The notes under the pieces were generated by a model. The model made no database searches and was not told where the DNA came from. It saw only the letters and a list, made by a program, of their open reading frames with translations. Of a stretch of DNA of 64,000 bases, positions 18,044 to 26,347 are shown piece by piece (within the stretch, counting starts at the first letter, position 1; every line of letters starts with the position of its first letter). This DNA is from Mycobacterium sp. ITM-2016-00316 (GTDB taxonomy: Bacteria; Actinomycetota; Actinomycetes; Mycobacteriales; Mycobacteriaceae), in contig NZ_CP134398.1 in NCBI RefSeq assembly GCF_002968335.2, forward strand, positions 3,782,001-3,846,000. Direction: 5' to 3'. The translations under genes and the position numbers were made by a program.

Positions 18044-18576
18044 TGCTGGTCGAAGTATCGCGACTTGTCCAACAGCCGGCGATCCTTCTCGATCTGCAGA
18101 TCCTGGCGGTAGGACTCCACTTGGTCGGCCACCCATTCCTCGAGGAGGCGGCGCTGCAGGGCGAACATCTCTTTCTCCTCATCGGGTTCGGCATGGTCGT
18201 AGCCCAGCAGGTGCAGCACACCGTGCACGGTGAGCAGCGCCAGTTCCTGCCCGAGCGAATGCCCGGCCTTCTCGGCCTGAACGGCCGCGAACTCGGGGCA
18301 CAACACGATGTCCCCGAGCATGGACGGACCGGGTTCGGCCGCATCCGGGCGGCCCCCGGGCTCCAGCTCGTCCATCGGGAAACTCATCACGTCGGTGGGC
18401 CCGGGCAGGTCCATCCAGCGCACGTGCAGGTCGGCCATCGCCGCGGTGTCCAGCAGCACCATGGACAGCTCGGCCGCCGGGTTCACGTCCATCTGCGCGA
18501 TGACGAACTTCGCGACACTGACCAGTTCCTGTTCGGAGACGTCCATCCCCGATTCGTTGGAGACCTCGATACTCAT
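18040..18576 (-). CDS. ybeY: endoribonuclease YbeY
   Basis: A metal-dependent endonuclease for 16S rRNA 3'-end maturation and ribosome quality control. The zinc motif is [11 protein letters not shown] (H3XH5XH type). The upstream signature [14 protein letters not shown] is also typical. The protein is 178 residues from the ATG at 18576, which follows a good GAGGGGA ribosome site; the frame extends further but not plausibly. The C-terminus carries a basic tail, [12 protein letters not shown]. It lies between phoH and the CBS-protein gene in an operon conserved across mycobacteria. Confidence 0.95.
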   Translation of the reverse strand: MSIEVSNESGMDVSEQELVSVAKFVIAQMDVNPAAELSMVLLDTAAMADLHVRWMDLPGPTDVMSFPMDELEPGGRPDAAEPGPSMLGDIVLCPEFAAVQAEKAGHSLGQELALLTVHGVLHLLGYDHAEPDEEKEMFALQRRLLEEWVADQVESYRQDLQIEKDRRLLDKSRYFDQQ

Positions 18577-18637
18577 GCAGTCCCCTCGCAGGCTCGGGTC
18601 CCGCATGCCGTCTGTTGATTCGCTCCGCAAGCGTCGC

Positions 18638-19678
18638 TCATCTGCGCCCACGCCCGCCCGAAGACCTGCGCTGGGCGCGGTTGATCAGTTCCGGCTGCGC
18701 CTCATGCCGTGAGTAGGCATCCACGATCTGGGAGACCAGCCGGTGGCGGACCACGTCGGCGCTGGTGAGCTCGGAGAAGTGGATATCGTCGATGCCGTCG
18801 AGGATGTCGCTGGCCGCGCGCAGACCCGAGCGCGCGCCACCGGGCAGATCGACCTGGGTGACGTCACCGGTGACGACCATCTTGGAGTTGAACCCCAGCC
18901 GGGTCAGGAACATCTTCATCTGCTCGGGCGTGGTGTTCTGCGCCTCGTCGAGGATGATGAACGCGTCGTTGAGCGAGCGGCCGCGCATGAACGCCAGCGG
19001 CGCCACCTCGATCACGCCGGCCGCCAGCAGGTTCGGGATGGCGGCCGGATCCATCATGTCGTGCAGCGCGTCGTACAGCGGGCGCAGGTACGGGTCGATC
19101 TTCTCGGTCAGCGTGCCGGGAAGGAAGCCGAGGCGCTCACCGGCTTCCACCGCGGGGCGGGTCAGGATGATCCGGTTGACCTGCTTGGTCTGCAATGCGT
19201 GCACGGCCTTGGCCATTGCCAGATAGGTCTTACCGGTGCCGGCCGGGCCGATCCCGAAGACGATGGTGTGCGCGTCGATGGCATCGACATAGTGCTTCTG
19301 GTTGAGCGTCTTGGGCCGGATGGTCTTCCCGCGCCGAGACAGGATGTCCAGGGTGAGCACCTCGGCCGGTGAGGCGTCATCGGTGCCGGTCAGCATCGAC
19401 ACGCTGTGCCGCACGGCGTCGGGGTTGAGCGGCTGGCCCCGGGAGATCACCGCGGTCAGCTCGGTGACGACACGCTCGGCCAGTGCCACGTCGGCGGGCT
19501 CGCCGCTGATGGTGATGGCGTTACCGCGGACATGGATATCGGCGGTGAGCAGTTCTTCCAGGGCACGCAGGTTCTCATCGGCCGAACCCAGCAGGCCCAC
19601 GATGCTGTCGGGCGGAACAGTGATGCTGCTTCGTACCGGTCCAGGAATAGGACCAGCGGTCGTCTCGCGGGGCGTCAC
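18638..19678 (-). CDS. phoH: PhoH-like P-loop NTPase (PhoH1)
   Basis: A 346-residue cytoplasmic ATPase, often linked with RNA metabolism. The N-terminal 80 residues look like a KH-type domain ([20 protein letters not shown]). The P-loop is [18 protein letters not shown]; Walker B is [14 protein letters not shown], and a sensor region [14 protein letters not shown] follows. In M. tuberculosis the counterpart is Rv2368c. The start is a GTG at 19678. It is first in the phoH-ybeY-CBS-deaminase-era run, with a 61-bp gap to ybeY. Confidence 0.95.
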   Translation of the reverse strand: MTPRETTAGPIPGPVRSSITVPPDSIVGLLGSADENLRALEELLTADIHVRGNAITISGEPADVALAERVVTELTAVISRGQPLNPDAVRHSVSMLTGTDDASPAEVLTLDILSRRGKTIRPKTLNQKHYVDAIDAHTIVFGIGPAGTGKTYLAMAKAVHALQTKQVNRIILTRPAVEAGERLGFLPGTLTEKIDPYLRPLYDALHDMMDPAAIPNLLAAGVIEVAPLAFMRGRSLNDAFIILDEAQNTTPEQMKMFLTRLGFNSKMVVTGDVTQVDLPGGARSGLRAASDILDGIDDIHFSELTSADVVRHRLVSQIVDAYSRHEAQPELINRAQRRSSGGRGRR

Positions 19679-19759
19679 GTGCGGTTTCGTGCCTGCTTCC
19701 TGTGGTCTCGGTGTATCGGCGTCCCAAGTTTACCGCCGGTCACCGACCTGTCCCAATGC

Positions 19760-20503
19760 TCAGTTCCTCAAGTCCCAGCGGCTGGTCAGCACCCCGATCG
19801 CCCCGAGCGCCACCGCCGCGGCCGTCGAGGTGCGCAGCACCGACGGCCCGAGCCGCACGGTGCGGGCGCCGGCACCGGTGAGTTCGGCCAACTCCTCGTC
19901 GCTGATCCCGCCCTCGGGACCGACCACCAGCAGCACCGCCGCCGCGTCGGCCAGGCCGATATCGGCCAGCGGCACCGTCGCGGACTCGTGCAACACCAGC
20001 GTCAGCGCGCCCGGCACCCGGGTCAGCAATTGCGCGGTGGACACCAACCCCTCGATCTCGGGGACGCGGGCACGTCGGGACTGCCGGGCCGCCGACCGGG
20101 CCACCGCGCCCCAGCGCCGCAACCCCTTGTCGACCTTGGCCGCCGATTCCCAGCGGGCCACACAGCGCTGCGCCTGCCAGGCCAGGAAGCCGTCGGCACC
20201 GGCCTCGGTGGCCAATTCGATTGCCAGCTCGGAACGTTCGGACTTGGGCAGGGCCTGGGCAACGGTCACCGACGGTCTCGGGCCGGGCACCTCGGTGACG
20301 TCGAGCACCCGGGCGGACAACCGGCCCTTGGCGGCCTCCTCGACCACACAGTGCGCGACAGTCCCGTTGCCATCGCTCAGATCGAGTTCCTCACCCGGCC
20401 GGATCCGGCGCACATTGGACGCATGGAAACCCTCGTCACCGTCGACGACGGCGATACCGCCCGCACCGGGCAGCGCGTCGACGTAGAAGAGCGCCCTACT
20501 CAT
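19760..20503 (-). CDS. rsmE: 16S rRNA m3U1498 methyltransferase RsmE
   Basis: A SPOUT-class SAM-dependent enzyme methylating N3 of U1498 in 16S rRNA. The 247-residue protein has the C-terminal knot motifs [17 protein letters not shown] and [20 protein letters not shown]. The N-terminal PUA-like domain has [20 protein letters not shown]. It lies 24 bp downstream of dnaJ2 and is probably in the hrcA-dnaJ2-rsmE transcript, as for Rv2374c-Rv2372c. The start is an ATG at 20503. Confidence 0.95.
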   Translation of the reverse strand: MSRALFYVDALPGAGGIAVVDGDEGFHASNVRRIRPGEELDLSDGNGTVAHCVVEEAAKGRLSARVLDVTEVPGPRPSVTVAQALPKSERSELAIELATEAGADGFLAWQAQRCVARWESAAKVDKGLRRWGAVARSAARQSRRARVPEIEGLVSTAQLLTRVPGALTLVLHESATVPLADIGLADAAAVLLVVGPEGGISDEELAELTGAGARTVRLGPSVLRTSTAAAVALGAIGVLTSRWDLRN

Positions 20504-20527
20504 GCGCGATTCCGCTGAGCCGACAAA

Positions 20528-21682
20528 CTAGCGGCCCGAGAACGTCTCACGCAGCCGGCTGAACAGCCCGCCGTTGTTGGCCCCCGCACCGCCTTGGCTG
20601 GACTTCACCTCGGCGACATCGCGCGGGCGGTGCTCCTTGAGCTTGCGCAGCAACTCCGAATCGGTGCCGTCGAGCCGGGTCGGCACCAGCACCTCGATGT
20701 GGGCGTGCAGGTTGCCGCGCACGCCGGAACGCAGATGCGGCATGCCGTGCCCGCGCAGGGTGGTCACTGCGCCGGGCTGGGTCCCGGGCGGGATGACCAG
20801 CTCGGTCGGGCCGTCGATGATGGCGTCGACGGTCACCGAGGTGCCCAGCGCGGCGTCGAACATCGGCACCGAGACCGTGCAATGCAGGTCATCGCCGTCA
20901 CGGACGAAGATCTCGTGGGGCTGTTCGTGCACCTCGACGTAGAGGTCACCGGCCGGGCCGCCACCGGGGCCGACCTCGCCCTGGGCGGCGAGGCGTACCC
21001 GCATGCCGTCGCCGACACCGGCGGGGATCTTGACGCTGATCTCGCGGCGGGCCTGCACCCGGCCGTCGCCGCCGCAGCGGTGGCACGGATCCGGGATGAC
21101 CTCGCCGACGCCGCCGCAGACCGGGCACGGGCGCGAGGTCATCACCTGACCGAGCAGCGAGCGCTGCACCGTCTGTACCTCGCCGTGGCCCTTGCAGGTA
21201 TCGCAGGTCTTGGGAACCGAGTTGCCGTGGGTGCCCTTGCCCTGGCACAGGTCGCACAGCACCGCGGTGTCGACCGCCACCTGCTTGGTCACACCCGTCG
21301 CGCACTCGGTCAGATCCAGCCGCATCCGCAGCAGCGAATCCGAGCCCGGGCGCACCCGGCCGATCGGTCCGCGCGAGCCCGCGCCGCCACCGAAGAACGC
21401 CTCGAACACGTCGCCGAGCCCACCGAAGCCGGCGCCGGAGAAACCGCCGCCACCCGCGCCCGCGCCCTCCAGTGGGTCGCCGCCGAGGTCGACGATGCGT
21501 CGCTTCTCCGGATCGGAGAGCACCTCGTAGGCGAGCTGGATCTCGGTGAAGCGCGCCTGGGCGGCCTCATCGGGGTTGACGTCGGGATGCAGTTCACGGG
21601 CCAGCTTGCGGTAGGCGCGTTTCAGCTCCGACTCACTGGCGCCTTTGCTCACGCCGAGCAGACCGTAATAATCGCGTGCCAC
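20528..21682 (-). CDS. dnaJ2: chaperone DnaJ (DnaJ2)
   Basis: An Hsp40 co-chaperone that stimulates DnaK. The J domain is at residues 1-66 with HPD in [13 protein letters not shown]. The Gly-rich linker follows ([15 protein letters not shown]). There are four CXXCXGXG zinc motifs: [24 protein letters not shown] and CHRCGGDG. The substrate-binding C-terminal domains complete the 384-residue protein. The start is a GTG at 21682. It lies 39 bp downstream of hrcA, the usual actinobacterial hrcA-dnaJ2 arrangement. Confidence 0.97.
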   Translation of the reverse strand: MARDYYGLLGVSKGASESELKRAYRKLARELHPDVNPDEAAQARFTEIQLAYEVLSDPEKRRIVDLGGDPLEGAGAGGGGFSGAGFGGLGDVFEAFFGGGAGSRGPIGRVRPGSDSLLRMRLDLTECATGVTKQVAVDTAVLCDLCQGKGTHGNSVPKTCDTCKGHGEVQTVQRSLLGQVMTSRPCPVCGGVGEVIPDPCHRCGGDGRVQARREISVKIPAGVGDGMRVRLAAQGEVGPGGGPAGDLYVEVHEQPHEIFVRDGDDLHCTVSVPMFDAALGTSVTVDAIIDGPTELVIPPGTQPGAVTTLRGHGMPHLRSGVRGNLHAHIEVLVPTRLDGTDSELLRKLKEHRPRDVAEVKSSQGGAGANNGGLFSRLRETFSGR

Positions 21683-21721
21683 GCTAAAAACCTCTCTCGT
21701 GCCGCCGGCGGCGGCATTCCC

Positions 21722-22753
21722 TCATCGGGTGCCCAGGACTTCACCTATGTAGAGGGCAACGGCGGCGACGTTCGCGATCGTTCCCGGATAGTCCATCCGG
21801 GTGGGGCCGACCACGCCCATTCCGCCGTACACCTTGCCCGAGCTGCCGTAGGTGGTGCTCACCACCGATGTTCCCAGCATCTGCTCGGCCTCGGTCTCGT
21901 GCCCGATACGCACCGTGACCTTACCGGCCTGCTGTTGCACGGCCAGCAGCCGCAGCACCACGACCTGTTCCTCCAGCGCTTCGAGCACCGAGCGCAGCGA
22001 CCCACCGAAGTCGGCGGTGTTGCGGGTGAGGTTGGCGGTGCCGCCCAGCAACAGCCGTTCCTCGGTGTGCTCGACGAGGGTCTCGACCAGAACGGTCGCC
22101 GCGCGGCCCACCGCGTCGCCGAGACCACCGTGACCGTCCAGCGTGCCTGCCAGGTCGGCGACCGCCACCGACGCCGCCGACAGCGGTTTGCCCTCCAGCG
22201 CCGAACCCAGGCGTTCGCGCAGCTGAGCGAGTTGCCCGTCGTCGATGGCGTCACCGAGTTCGACGACCCGCTGGTCGACGCGGCCGCTGTCGGTGATGAC
22301 CACCAGCAGCAGTTTGGCCGGCGTCAGCGCGACGACCTCCAGGTGACGCACCGTCGAGGCGGACAGCGTCGGGTATTGGATGATGGCGACCTGGCGGGTC
22401 AGCTGGGCCAGTAGGCGCACCGCGCGGCGCAGCACATCGTCGAGGTCAACGCCGGATTCGAGGAACGTCATGATGGCGCGGCGTTCGCTGGCGGACATCG
22501 GCTTCACATCGTCGAGGCGGTCGACGAACTCCCGGTAGCCCTTCTCGGTGGGCACCCGCCCGGAACTGGTGTGCGGCTGCGCGATGTAGCCCTCGGCCTC
22601 CAGGACGGCCATGTCGTTGCGCACCGTGGCACTCGAAACACCGAGGTTGTGGCGTTCGACGAGGGTCTTGGACCCGATCGGCTCCTGGGTCGCGACGAAG
22701 TCGGCGACGATGGCGCGCAACACCTCGAAGCGACGATCGTCTGCACTACCCAT
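21722..22753 (-). CDS. hrcA: heat-inducible transcription repressor HrcA
   Basis: A repressor of groE-class genes through CIRCE operators, folded with the help of GroEL. The N-terminal winged helix is seen in [20 protein letters not shown] and [20 protein letters not shown]. The GAF-like dimer region and C-terminal part ([20 protein letters not shown]) follow over 343 residues. The start is an ATG at 22753. I found no CIRCE-like inverted repeat in the 176 bp upstream, so auto-repression through CIRCE is not supported here. Confidence 0.96.
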   Translation of the reverse strand: MGSADDRRFEVLRAIVADFVATQEPIGSKTLVERHNLGVSSATVRNDMAVLEAEGYIAQPHTSSGRVPTEKGYREFVDRLDDVKPMSASERRAIMTFLESGVDLDDVLRRAVRLLAQLTRQVAIIQYPTLSASTVRHLEVVALTPAKLLLVVITDSGRVDQRVVELGDAIDDGQLAQLRERLGSALEGKPLSAASVAVADLAGTLDGHGGLGDAVGRAATVLVETLVEHTEERLLLGGTANLTRNTADFGGSLRSVLEALEEQVVVLRLLAVQQQAGKVTVRIGHETEAEQMLGTSVVSTTYGSSGKVYGGMGVVGPTRMDYPGTIANVAAVALYIGEVLGTR

Positions 22754-22929
22754 TGTTCACCTGCCCTTTGTCATCCGGTCTGCCGCCATTTTACGGGGAT
22801 CAGCAGTGCATATTCACCGCGACACAGATCACGTCGCGCAGCGGCCGCTCCGGCATCGTTCCGTAGGCAAAGACTTCGCCGACATTGCCCGTCGATTGCG
22901 GTTAATCTCACCTTCATGGGAGCCCGCCG

Positions 22930-23238
22930 GTGATCTTCAAAGGTGTCCGCGACGGCAAGCCGTATCCCGAACACAATCTGACCTACCGGCAGTGGGCCCA
23001 GATCCCGCCGCGCCAGATCCGGCTCGACGAGCTGGTGACCACCACGACGGTGCTCGCGCTGGACCGGTTGCTCTCCGAGGATTCGACGTTCTACGGCGAT
23101 CTCTTCCCGCACGCGGTGCGCTGGCAGGGCAATGTCTATCTGGAGGAGGGCGTGCACCACGCGGTGCGGGCGGCGCTGCGCAACCGCACGGTGCTACACG
23201 CCCGGGTCTATGAGATGGACGACGCGCTGCCGGCCTGA
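22930..23238 (+). CDS. conserved mycobacterial protein, 102 aa (Rv2375-type)
   Basis: A small soluble protein with recognisable blocks: FKGVRDGKPYPEHNLTYRQW, IPPRQIRLDELVTTTTVLAL, DSTFYGDLFPHAVRWQGNVY and LEEGVHHAVRAALRNRTVLH. Its place just after hrcA matches Rv2375. There is no signal peptide. The start is a GTG at 22930 with GGGAG upstream. I am not certain of a family; such proteins have sometimes been grouped with VapB-like antitoxins, but there is no toxin gene beside it. The 3' end overlaps the convergent DUF998 gene by about 31 bp. Confidence 0.85.
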   Translation: MIFKGVRDGKPYPEHNLTYRQWAQIPPRQIRLDELVTTTTVLALDRLLSEDSTFYGDLFPHAVRWQGNVYLEEGVHHAVRAALRNRTVLHARVYEMDDALPA

Positions 23239-23825
23239 CGCCGCAGCAGCACGAGCGCGGTGAGGATCTGCCAGGCGAAGATCGGGTAGACGCTGCCGCG
23301 TTCCCAGGCGCCCACCTGGTTCGGCGCGGCGGCCGTGACCAACAGGCAGACCAGGCCCGACGCGCCCAGCGTGATCGACGTGGCCCGGTACGCCGTCGAC
23401 GTGAGGATGCCCGATCCCGCCAGGGCGGCGGCGTTTCCGCCGACGATCGCCAGTACCGCCCCGATGACATGCCACGGGTTGCCCTGCCCGCTGTGCACGA
23501 CGGCGATCAGCACGTTGCCGACACCGTTGCCGATGGCGAACACCAAGAACCACAACCGGTTCCGCGATCGCGTCGCGCCGGCCGCGAACAATGCCGCGGC
23601 GACGGCGAAGCACACCCCCTGAAAGGCGAAGGCCGCGTTCATCAGCGGGGCCCGCGCGGAGACGGTGGGGTCACCGAGGGTGCTGATGTAGTCGCTGCCG
23701 TAGCGGTACCCCGGCAGCGCCACCGCGGCGAACGCCTCGGCGGCCAGATACCCGGCCGCGGCCAGCAGCCACAGCAGCGCCGCCAGTCCCTCTTTCGCCG
23801 AAACTGTATTCCAGAAGGCCCTCAC
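23208..23825 (-). CDS. DUF998-family membrane protein
   Basis: A 205-residue integral membrane protein with six likely helices, for example LAALLWLLAAAGYLAAEAFA, FQGVCFAVAAALFAAG, LWFLVFAIGNGVGNVLIAVV, VIGAVLAIVGGNAAALAGSG and ITLGASGLVCLLVTAAA. The GYRYGSDYISTLGDP loop after helix 1 is the DUF998 hallmark. The first dozen residues (MRAFWNTVSAKEG) are encoded by the left palindromic element of the second DUF559 unit (23796-23858), so the present start may have been created by its insertion. The function is unknown. In M. tuberculosis the corresponding position is occupied by cfp2. Confidence 0.82.
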   Translation of the reverse strand: MRAFWNTVSAKEGLAALLWLLAAAGYLAAEAFAAVALPGYRYGSDYISTLGDPTVSARAPLMNAAFAFQGVCFAVAAALFAAGATRSRNRLWFLVFAIGNGVGNVLIAVVHSGQGNPWHVIGAVLAIVGGNAAALAGSGILTSTAYRATSITLGASGLVCLLVTAAAPNQVGAWERGSVYPIFAWQILTALVLLRRQAGSASSIS

Positions 23826-23858
23826 TCGGTCTTTTCCATCACCGGTACAGTCTCGGCC
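23796..23858. repeat. 63-bp palindromic element, left copy, DUF559 unit 2
   Basis: Imperfect terminal inverted arms: CGCCGAAACTGTA at 23796-23808 and TACAGTCTCGGCC at 23846-23858. It aligns without gaps over 63 positions to the reverse complement of 24754-24816, with the first 20 bases identical. It covers the 5' end of the DUF998 gene and ends 32 bp before the DUF559 start. Confidence 0.88.
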
Positions 23859-23890
23859 CGCTTGTCGGTGGGGACAACCAAGATCACGCC

Positions 23891-24829
23891 ATGGGGCACA
23901 TCATCATCGGCAGTGAGGCGCTGAATGACGGCATCCTCACCCGCCACGAGCTGCAGCATCACCATCGACCCGTCTTCCCGAACATCCATGCGCCGAAGAA
24001 CCAGATCCTCACTCTGCAGGATCGCACCAATGCAGCGTGGCTGTGGACACGCCGCCACGGCGTGGTGACGGGTGTCGCCGCATCGGCACTACACGGTGCC
24101 GAATGGGTGGACACCGGCATTCCGATCGAGCTCATCTGGAATTGCACCAGGCCACCGCGTGGTCTGGTAGTCCGCAACGAACGGCTCGCCGAGGACGAGA
24201 TGACATGCCTGTCGGGCATTCCCGCCACATCTGCGGCACGTACCGCCTTGGATCTGGGGCGGTTTCTGGCTCGGGGACCGGCGCTGGCGCGGCTCGACGC
24301 GCTGATGCGCGCGGTCGCCTTCGATCCCGTCGAAGTGCTGGCGCTCGCCGAGCGCTATCGCGGGGCGCGCGGGGTCGCCCGGCTCAAGGCGATTCTCCCG
24401 CTCGTCGACGGCGGAGCCGCTTCGCCCCAGGAGACCCGGCTACGGCTGATGTGCATCGACGCCGGCCTGCCCTGGCCGACGACGCAGATCGCCGTGGTCG
24501 ACCAGTGGGGACGACACCTACGGACACTCGACCTGGGTTGGGAAGAGTTCAAAGTGGCACTCGAATACGACGGTGACCAGCATCAGACGAGTCGTCCGCA
24601 GTACGTCAAGGACCACTGGGTGTTGCCGCGGCTGAGGGAGCTGGGGTGGAACGTCATCCAAGTCATCAGGGAAGACCACGGCGCCGAAGTCGTCGACAGC
24701 GCCTACCGCGCGTTACGGGCCGGAGGATGGGACGGCCAGATGCACACCCGCATCGCCGAAACTGTAAGCGCGAAGGCAAAGTTCGAGTACCCGCCGTCTG
24801 GAATACAGTTTCGGCGAGAAGCGGGTTAG
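23891..24829 (+). CDS. AbiEi-like/DUF559 nuclease-fold protein, 312 aa
   Basis: A second member of the family found at 7667-8554, clearly divergent. The N-terminal winged-helix/AbiEi-like region includes [20 protein letters not shown] and [17 protein letters not shown]. The DUF559 (Vsr-like) core reads [35 protein letters not shown], then [17 protein letters not shown]. The Glu/Asp/Glu pattern for metal binding is kept. The last 25 residues are encoded by the right palindromic element (24754-24816). The stop overlaps the convergent mbtH stop by 4 bp. DNA cleavage or self-mobility is an inference from the fold and the packaging. Confidence 0.88.
   Translation: MGHIIIGSEALNDGILTRHELQHHHRPVFPNIHAPKNQILTLQDRTNAAWLWTRRHGVVTGVAASALHGAEWVDTGIPIELIWNCTRPPRGLVVRNERLAEDEMTCLSGIPATSAARTALDLGRFLARGPALARLDALMRAVAFDPVEVLALAERYRGARGVARLKAILPLVDGGAASPQETRLRLMCIDAGLPWPTTQIAVVDQWGRHLRTLDLGWEEFKVALEYDGDQHQTSRPQYVKDHWVLPRLRELGWNVIQVIREDHGAEVVDSAYRALRAGGWDGQMHTRIAETVSAKAKFEYPPSGIQFRREAG
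24754..24816. repeat. 63-bp palindromic element, right copy, DUF559 unit 2
   Basis: Perfect 13-bp terminal inverted arms: CGCCGAAACTGTA at 24754-24766 and TACAGTTTCGGCG at 24804-24816. It is the inverted counterpart of 23796-23858; a 19-bp block (24798-24816) is an exact reverse complement of 23796-23814. It lies inside the 3' coding end of the DUF559 gene. Confidence 0.92.
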
Positions 24830-25035
24830 GACATGGCGTCGCGCAGGCTCTTGGGGCGCAGGTCGGACCAGTTCTCCTCGACGTAGGCCAGGCAATCCGC
24901 GCGGGTACTCTCCCCGAACACCACCCGCCAGCCGGCGGGCACCTCGGCGAACGTGGGCCACAGGCTGTGCTGCTCTTCGTCGTTCACCAGGACGAAGAAG
25001 GTGCCGCTCTCGTCATCGAACGGATTGTTGCTCAT
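24826..25035 (-). CDS. mbtH: MbtH, NRPS adenylation-domain chaperone
   Basis: The founding member of the MbtH-like family, which binds adenylation domains of partner NRPSs (here MbtB, MbtE and MbtF) and is needed for their folding or activity. The 69-residue protein has the family signature [20 protein letters not shown], then [13 protein letters not shown]; the conserved Trp residues are present. The start ATG at 25035 overlaps the end of mbtG by 23 bp. It is the last gene of the mycobactin operon. Its stop overlaps that of the convergent DUF559 gene. Confidence 0.97.
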   Translation of the reverse strand: MSNNPFDDESGTFFVLVNDEEQHSLWPTFAEVPAGWRVVFGESTRADCLAYVEENWSDLRPKSLRDAMS

Positions 25036-26347
25036 CGGTTCTCCTCGCAGACTTGTCGGCTGACGCCGTCATGGTGAAAAATTCAGAACCCAGCACCCGG
25101 TCGGACAACCGGCCAAGACAGCTCAGGTTCGGGAATCCGGGGCCCTGGGTCAGCCCGGCCAGACCGGGCAGGAACAGCTTCGGCTCGACATCCTTGACCG
25201 ACAGGTCATAGCCGATCGACTCCTGGATGCTGTCGGCGCTGAGGGCCTTGCCCATCCCCAGTTCCAGGACATCGAGCGCGTCCTGACGCAGCAGCGGCAC
25301 GAACCACATCGCGTTCGCGCCGGATCCGTCGATCACCAGATCGAAGCCGTGCACCGTCTCCAACCGCTCCCCGCCCCGCTCGGTCTGCAGGGTCAGCCGG
25401 ATGCGCTCGTCGCGGGCCACTGCGTGCGCCACCCGGCCACGCAGATGCCGGATACGGTCATCGGCGAGTAGCGCTTCCTGCACCCGCACCGAGAACACAC
25501 CGCGGTCGGTGCGGTTCATGGCATCGCGCTTCTCGGCCAGCGTCAGACCGGCCCAGTGGATGGGATCGGAGTAGAGGGCGTTCTCGAAGAATCCTTCCCC
25601 GCGGGTGAACAACGTCACCTGCGGCGAGATCACGGTGATGGTCGAAACCCGGTGCCGGAAAAGCTCATCGAGCATGGTGCCCGCGGTTTCGCCGCCGCCG
25701 ATCACCGCGACCCGATCCGCGGCGATCAGCTCGTGCTGGGCCGCCCGGTGCCAGAACTGAGCGATGGAGAGCACCCGCGGGTTGCCCGGCAGAATGGACC
25801 GCTCGGCCTGTCCCGGCCCGGTGATCATTAGCGCGTCGGCGTGCACGGCTCCCTCCCGGGTGCCCAGTTCCCAACGCACCCCGTCATCGCCGTACTGCAG
25901 ACCGATCTCGGAGACGTCACCGTGGCGGACAGTCATCCCGGTGTTGTCGGCCACCCACGTCAGGTATTGGCTCCATCGCCTGTGCGTCGGGGCCGGCCGC
26001 CCGCGGTCGATCCACTCGGCGAACTGCCCGGTCGAGATCAGGTAGGACTGCCAGCTGTGCCCCATCATCCGCTGGTCCAGTTCGGCATTGCGCCGCGGCA
26101 CCAGCGCCGACTGGTACGGGAACCCGATGTCTTTCTCCGGCCCGGTGCCCAGCCGGTGCTGCCCGTCGGTCCAGCCGCCGGCGGGCTGCCAGTTGGCGGC
26201 CACCGCGGTGCGTTCGATCGCCACCACATCGGGGGCGGCCACGCCCATGGCACGCAGCTCGGCGGCCTTGGCCGCCACCGCGATCGCCTTCACGCCGGCA
26301 CCGATGATGGCCAGCGTCGGGGCGGATGTCTTCGGGTCAATGGTCAC
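25013..26347 (-). CDS. mbtG: lysine/acyl-lysine N6-hydroxylase MbtG
   Basis: An FAD- and NADPH-dependent monooxygenase that hydroxylates the lysine epsilon-nitrogen to form the hydroxamate iron ligands of mycobactin. The N-terminal FAD Rossmann motif is [20 protein letters not shown]; the NADPH-binding motif is [17 protein letters not shown]; the C-terminal substrate region includes [12 protein letters not shown] and [19 protein letters not shown] take the GTG at 26347 ([12 protein letters not shown]) as the start, giving 444 residues. It overlaps the mbtF stop by four bases (GTGA). The longer frame to 26434 lies within mbtF. Confidence 0.96.
   Translation of the reverse strand: MTIDPKTSAPTLAIIGAGVKAIAVAAKAAELRAMGVAAPDVVAIERTAVAANWQPAGGWTDGQHRLGTGPEKDIGFPYQSALVPRRNAELDQRMMGHSWQSYLISTGQFAEWIDRGRPAPTHRRWSQYLTWVADNTGMTVRHGDVSEIGLQYGDDGVRWELGTREGAVHADALMITGPGQAERSILPGNPRVLSIAQFWHRAAQHELIAADRVAVIGGGETAGTMLDELFRHRVSTITVISPQVTLFTRGEGFFENALYSDPIHWAGLTLAEKRDAMNRTDRGVFSVRVQEALLADDRIRHLRGRVAHAVARDERIRLTLQTERGGERLETVHGFDLVIDGSGANAMWFVPLLRQDALDVLELGMGKALSADSIQESIGYDLSVKDVEPKLFLPGLAGLTQGPGFPNLSCLGRLSDRVLGSEFFTMTASADKSARRTDEQQSVR

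Noticed and set aside
22754..22929. CIRCE operator upstream of hrcA
   Set aside because: I looked for the TTAGCACTC-N9-GAGTGCTAA pattern and found nothing close in this gap.
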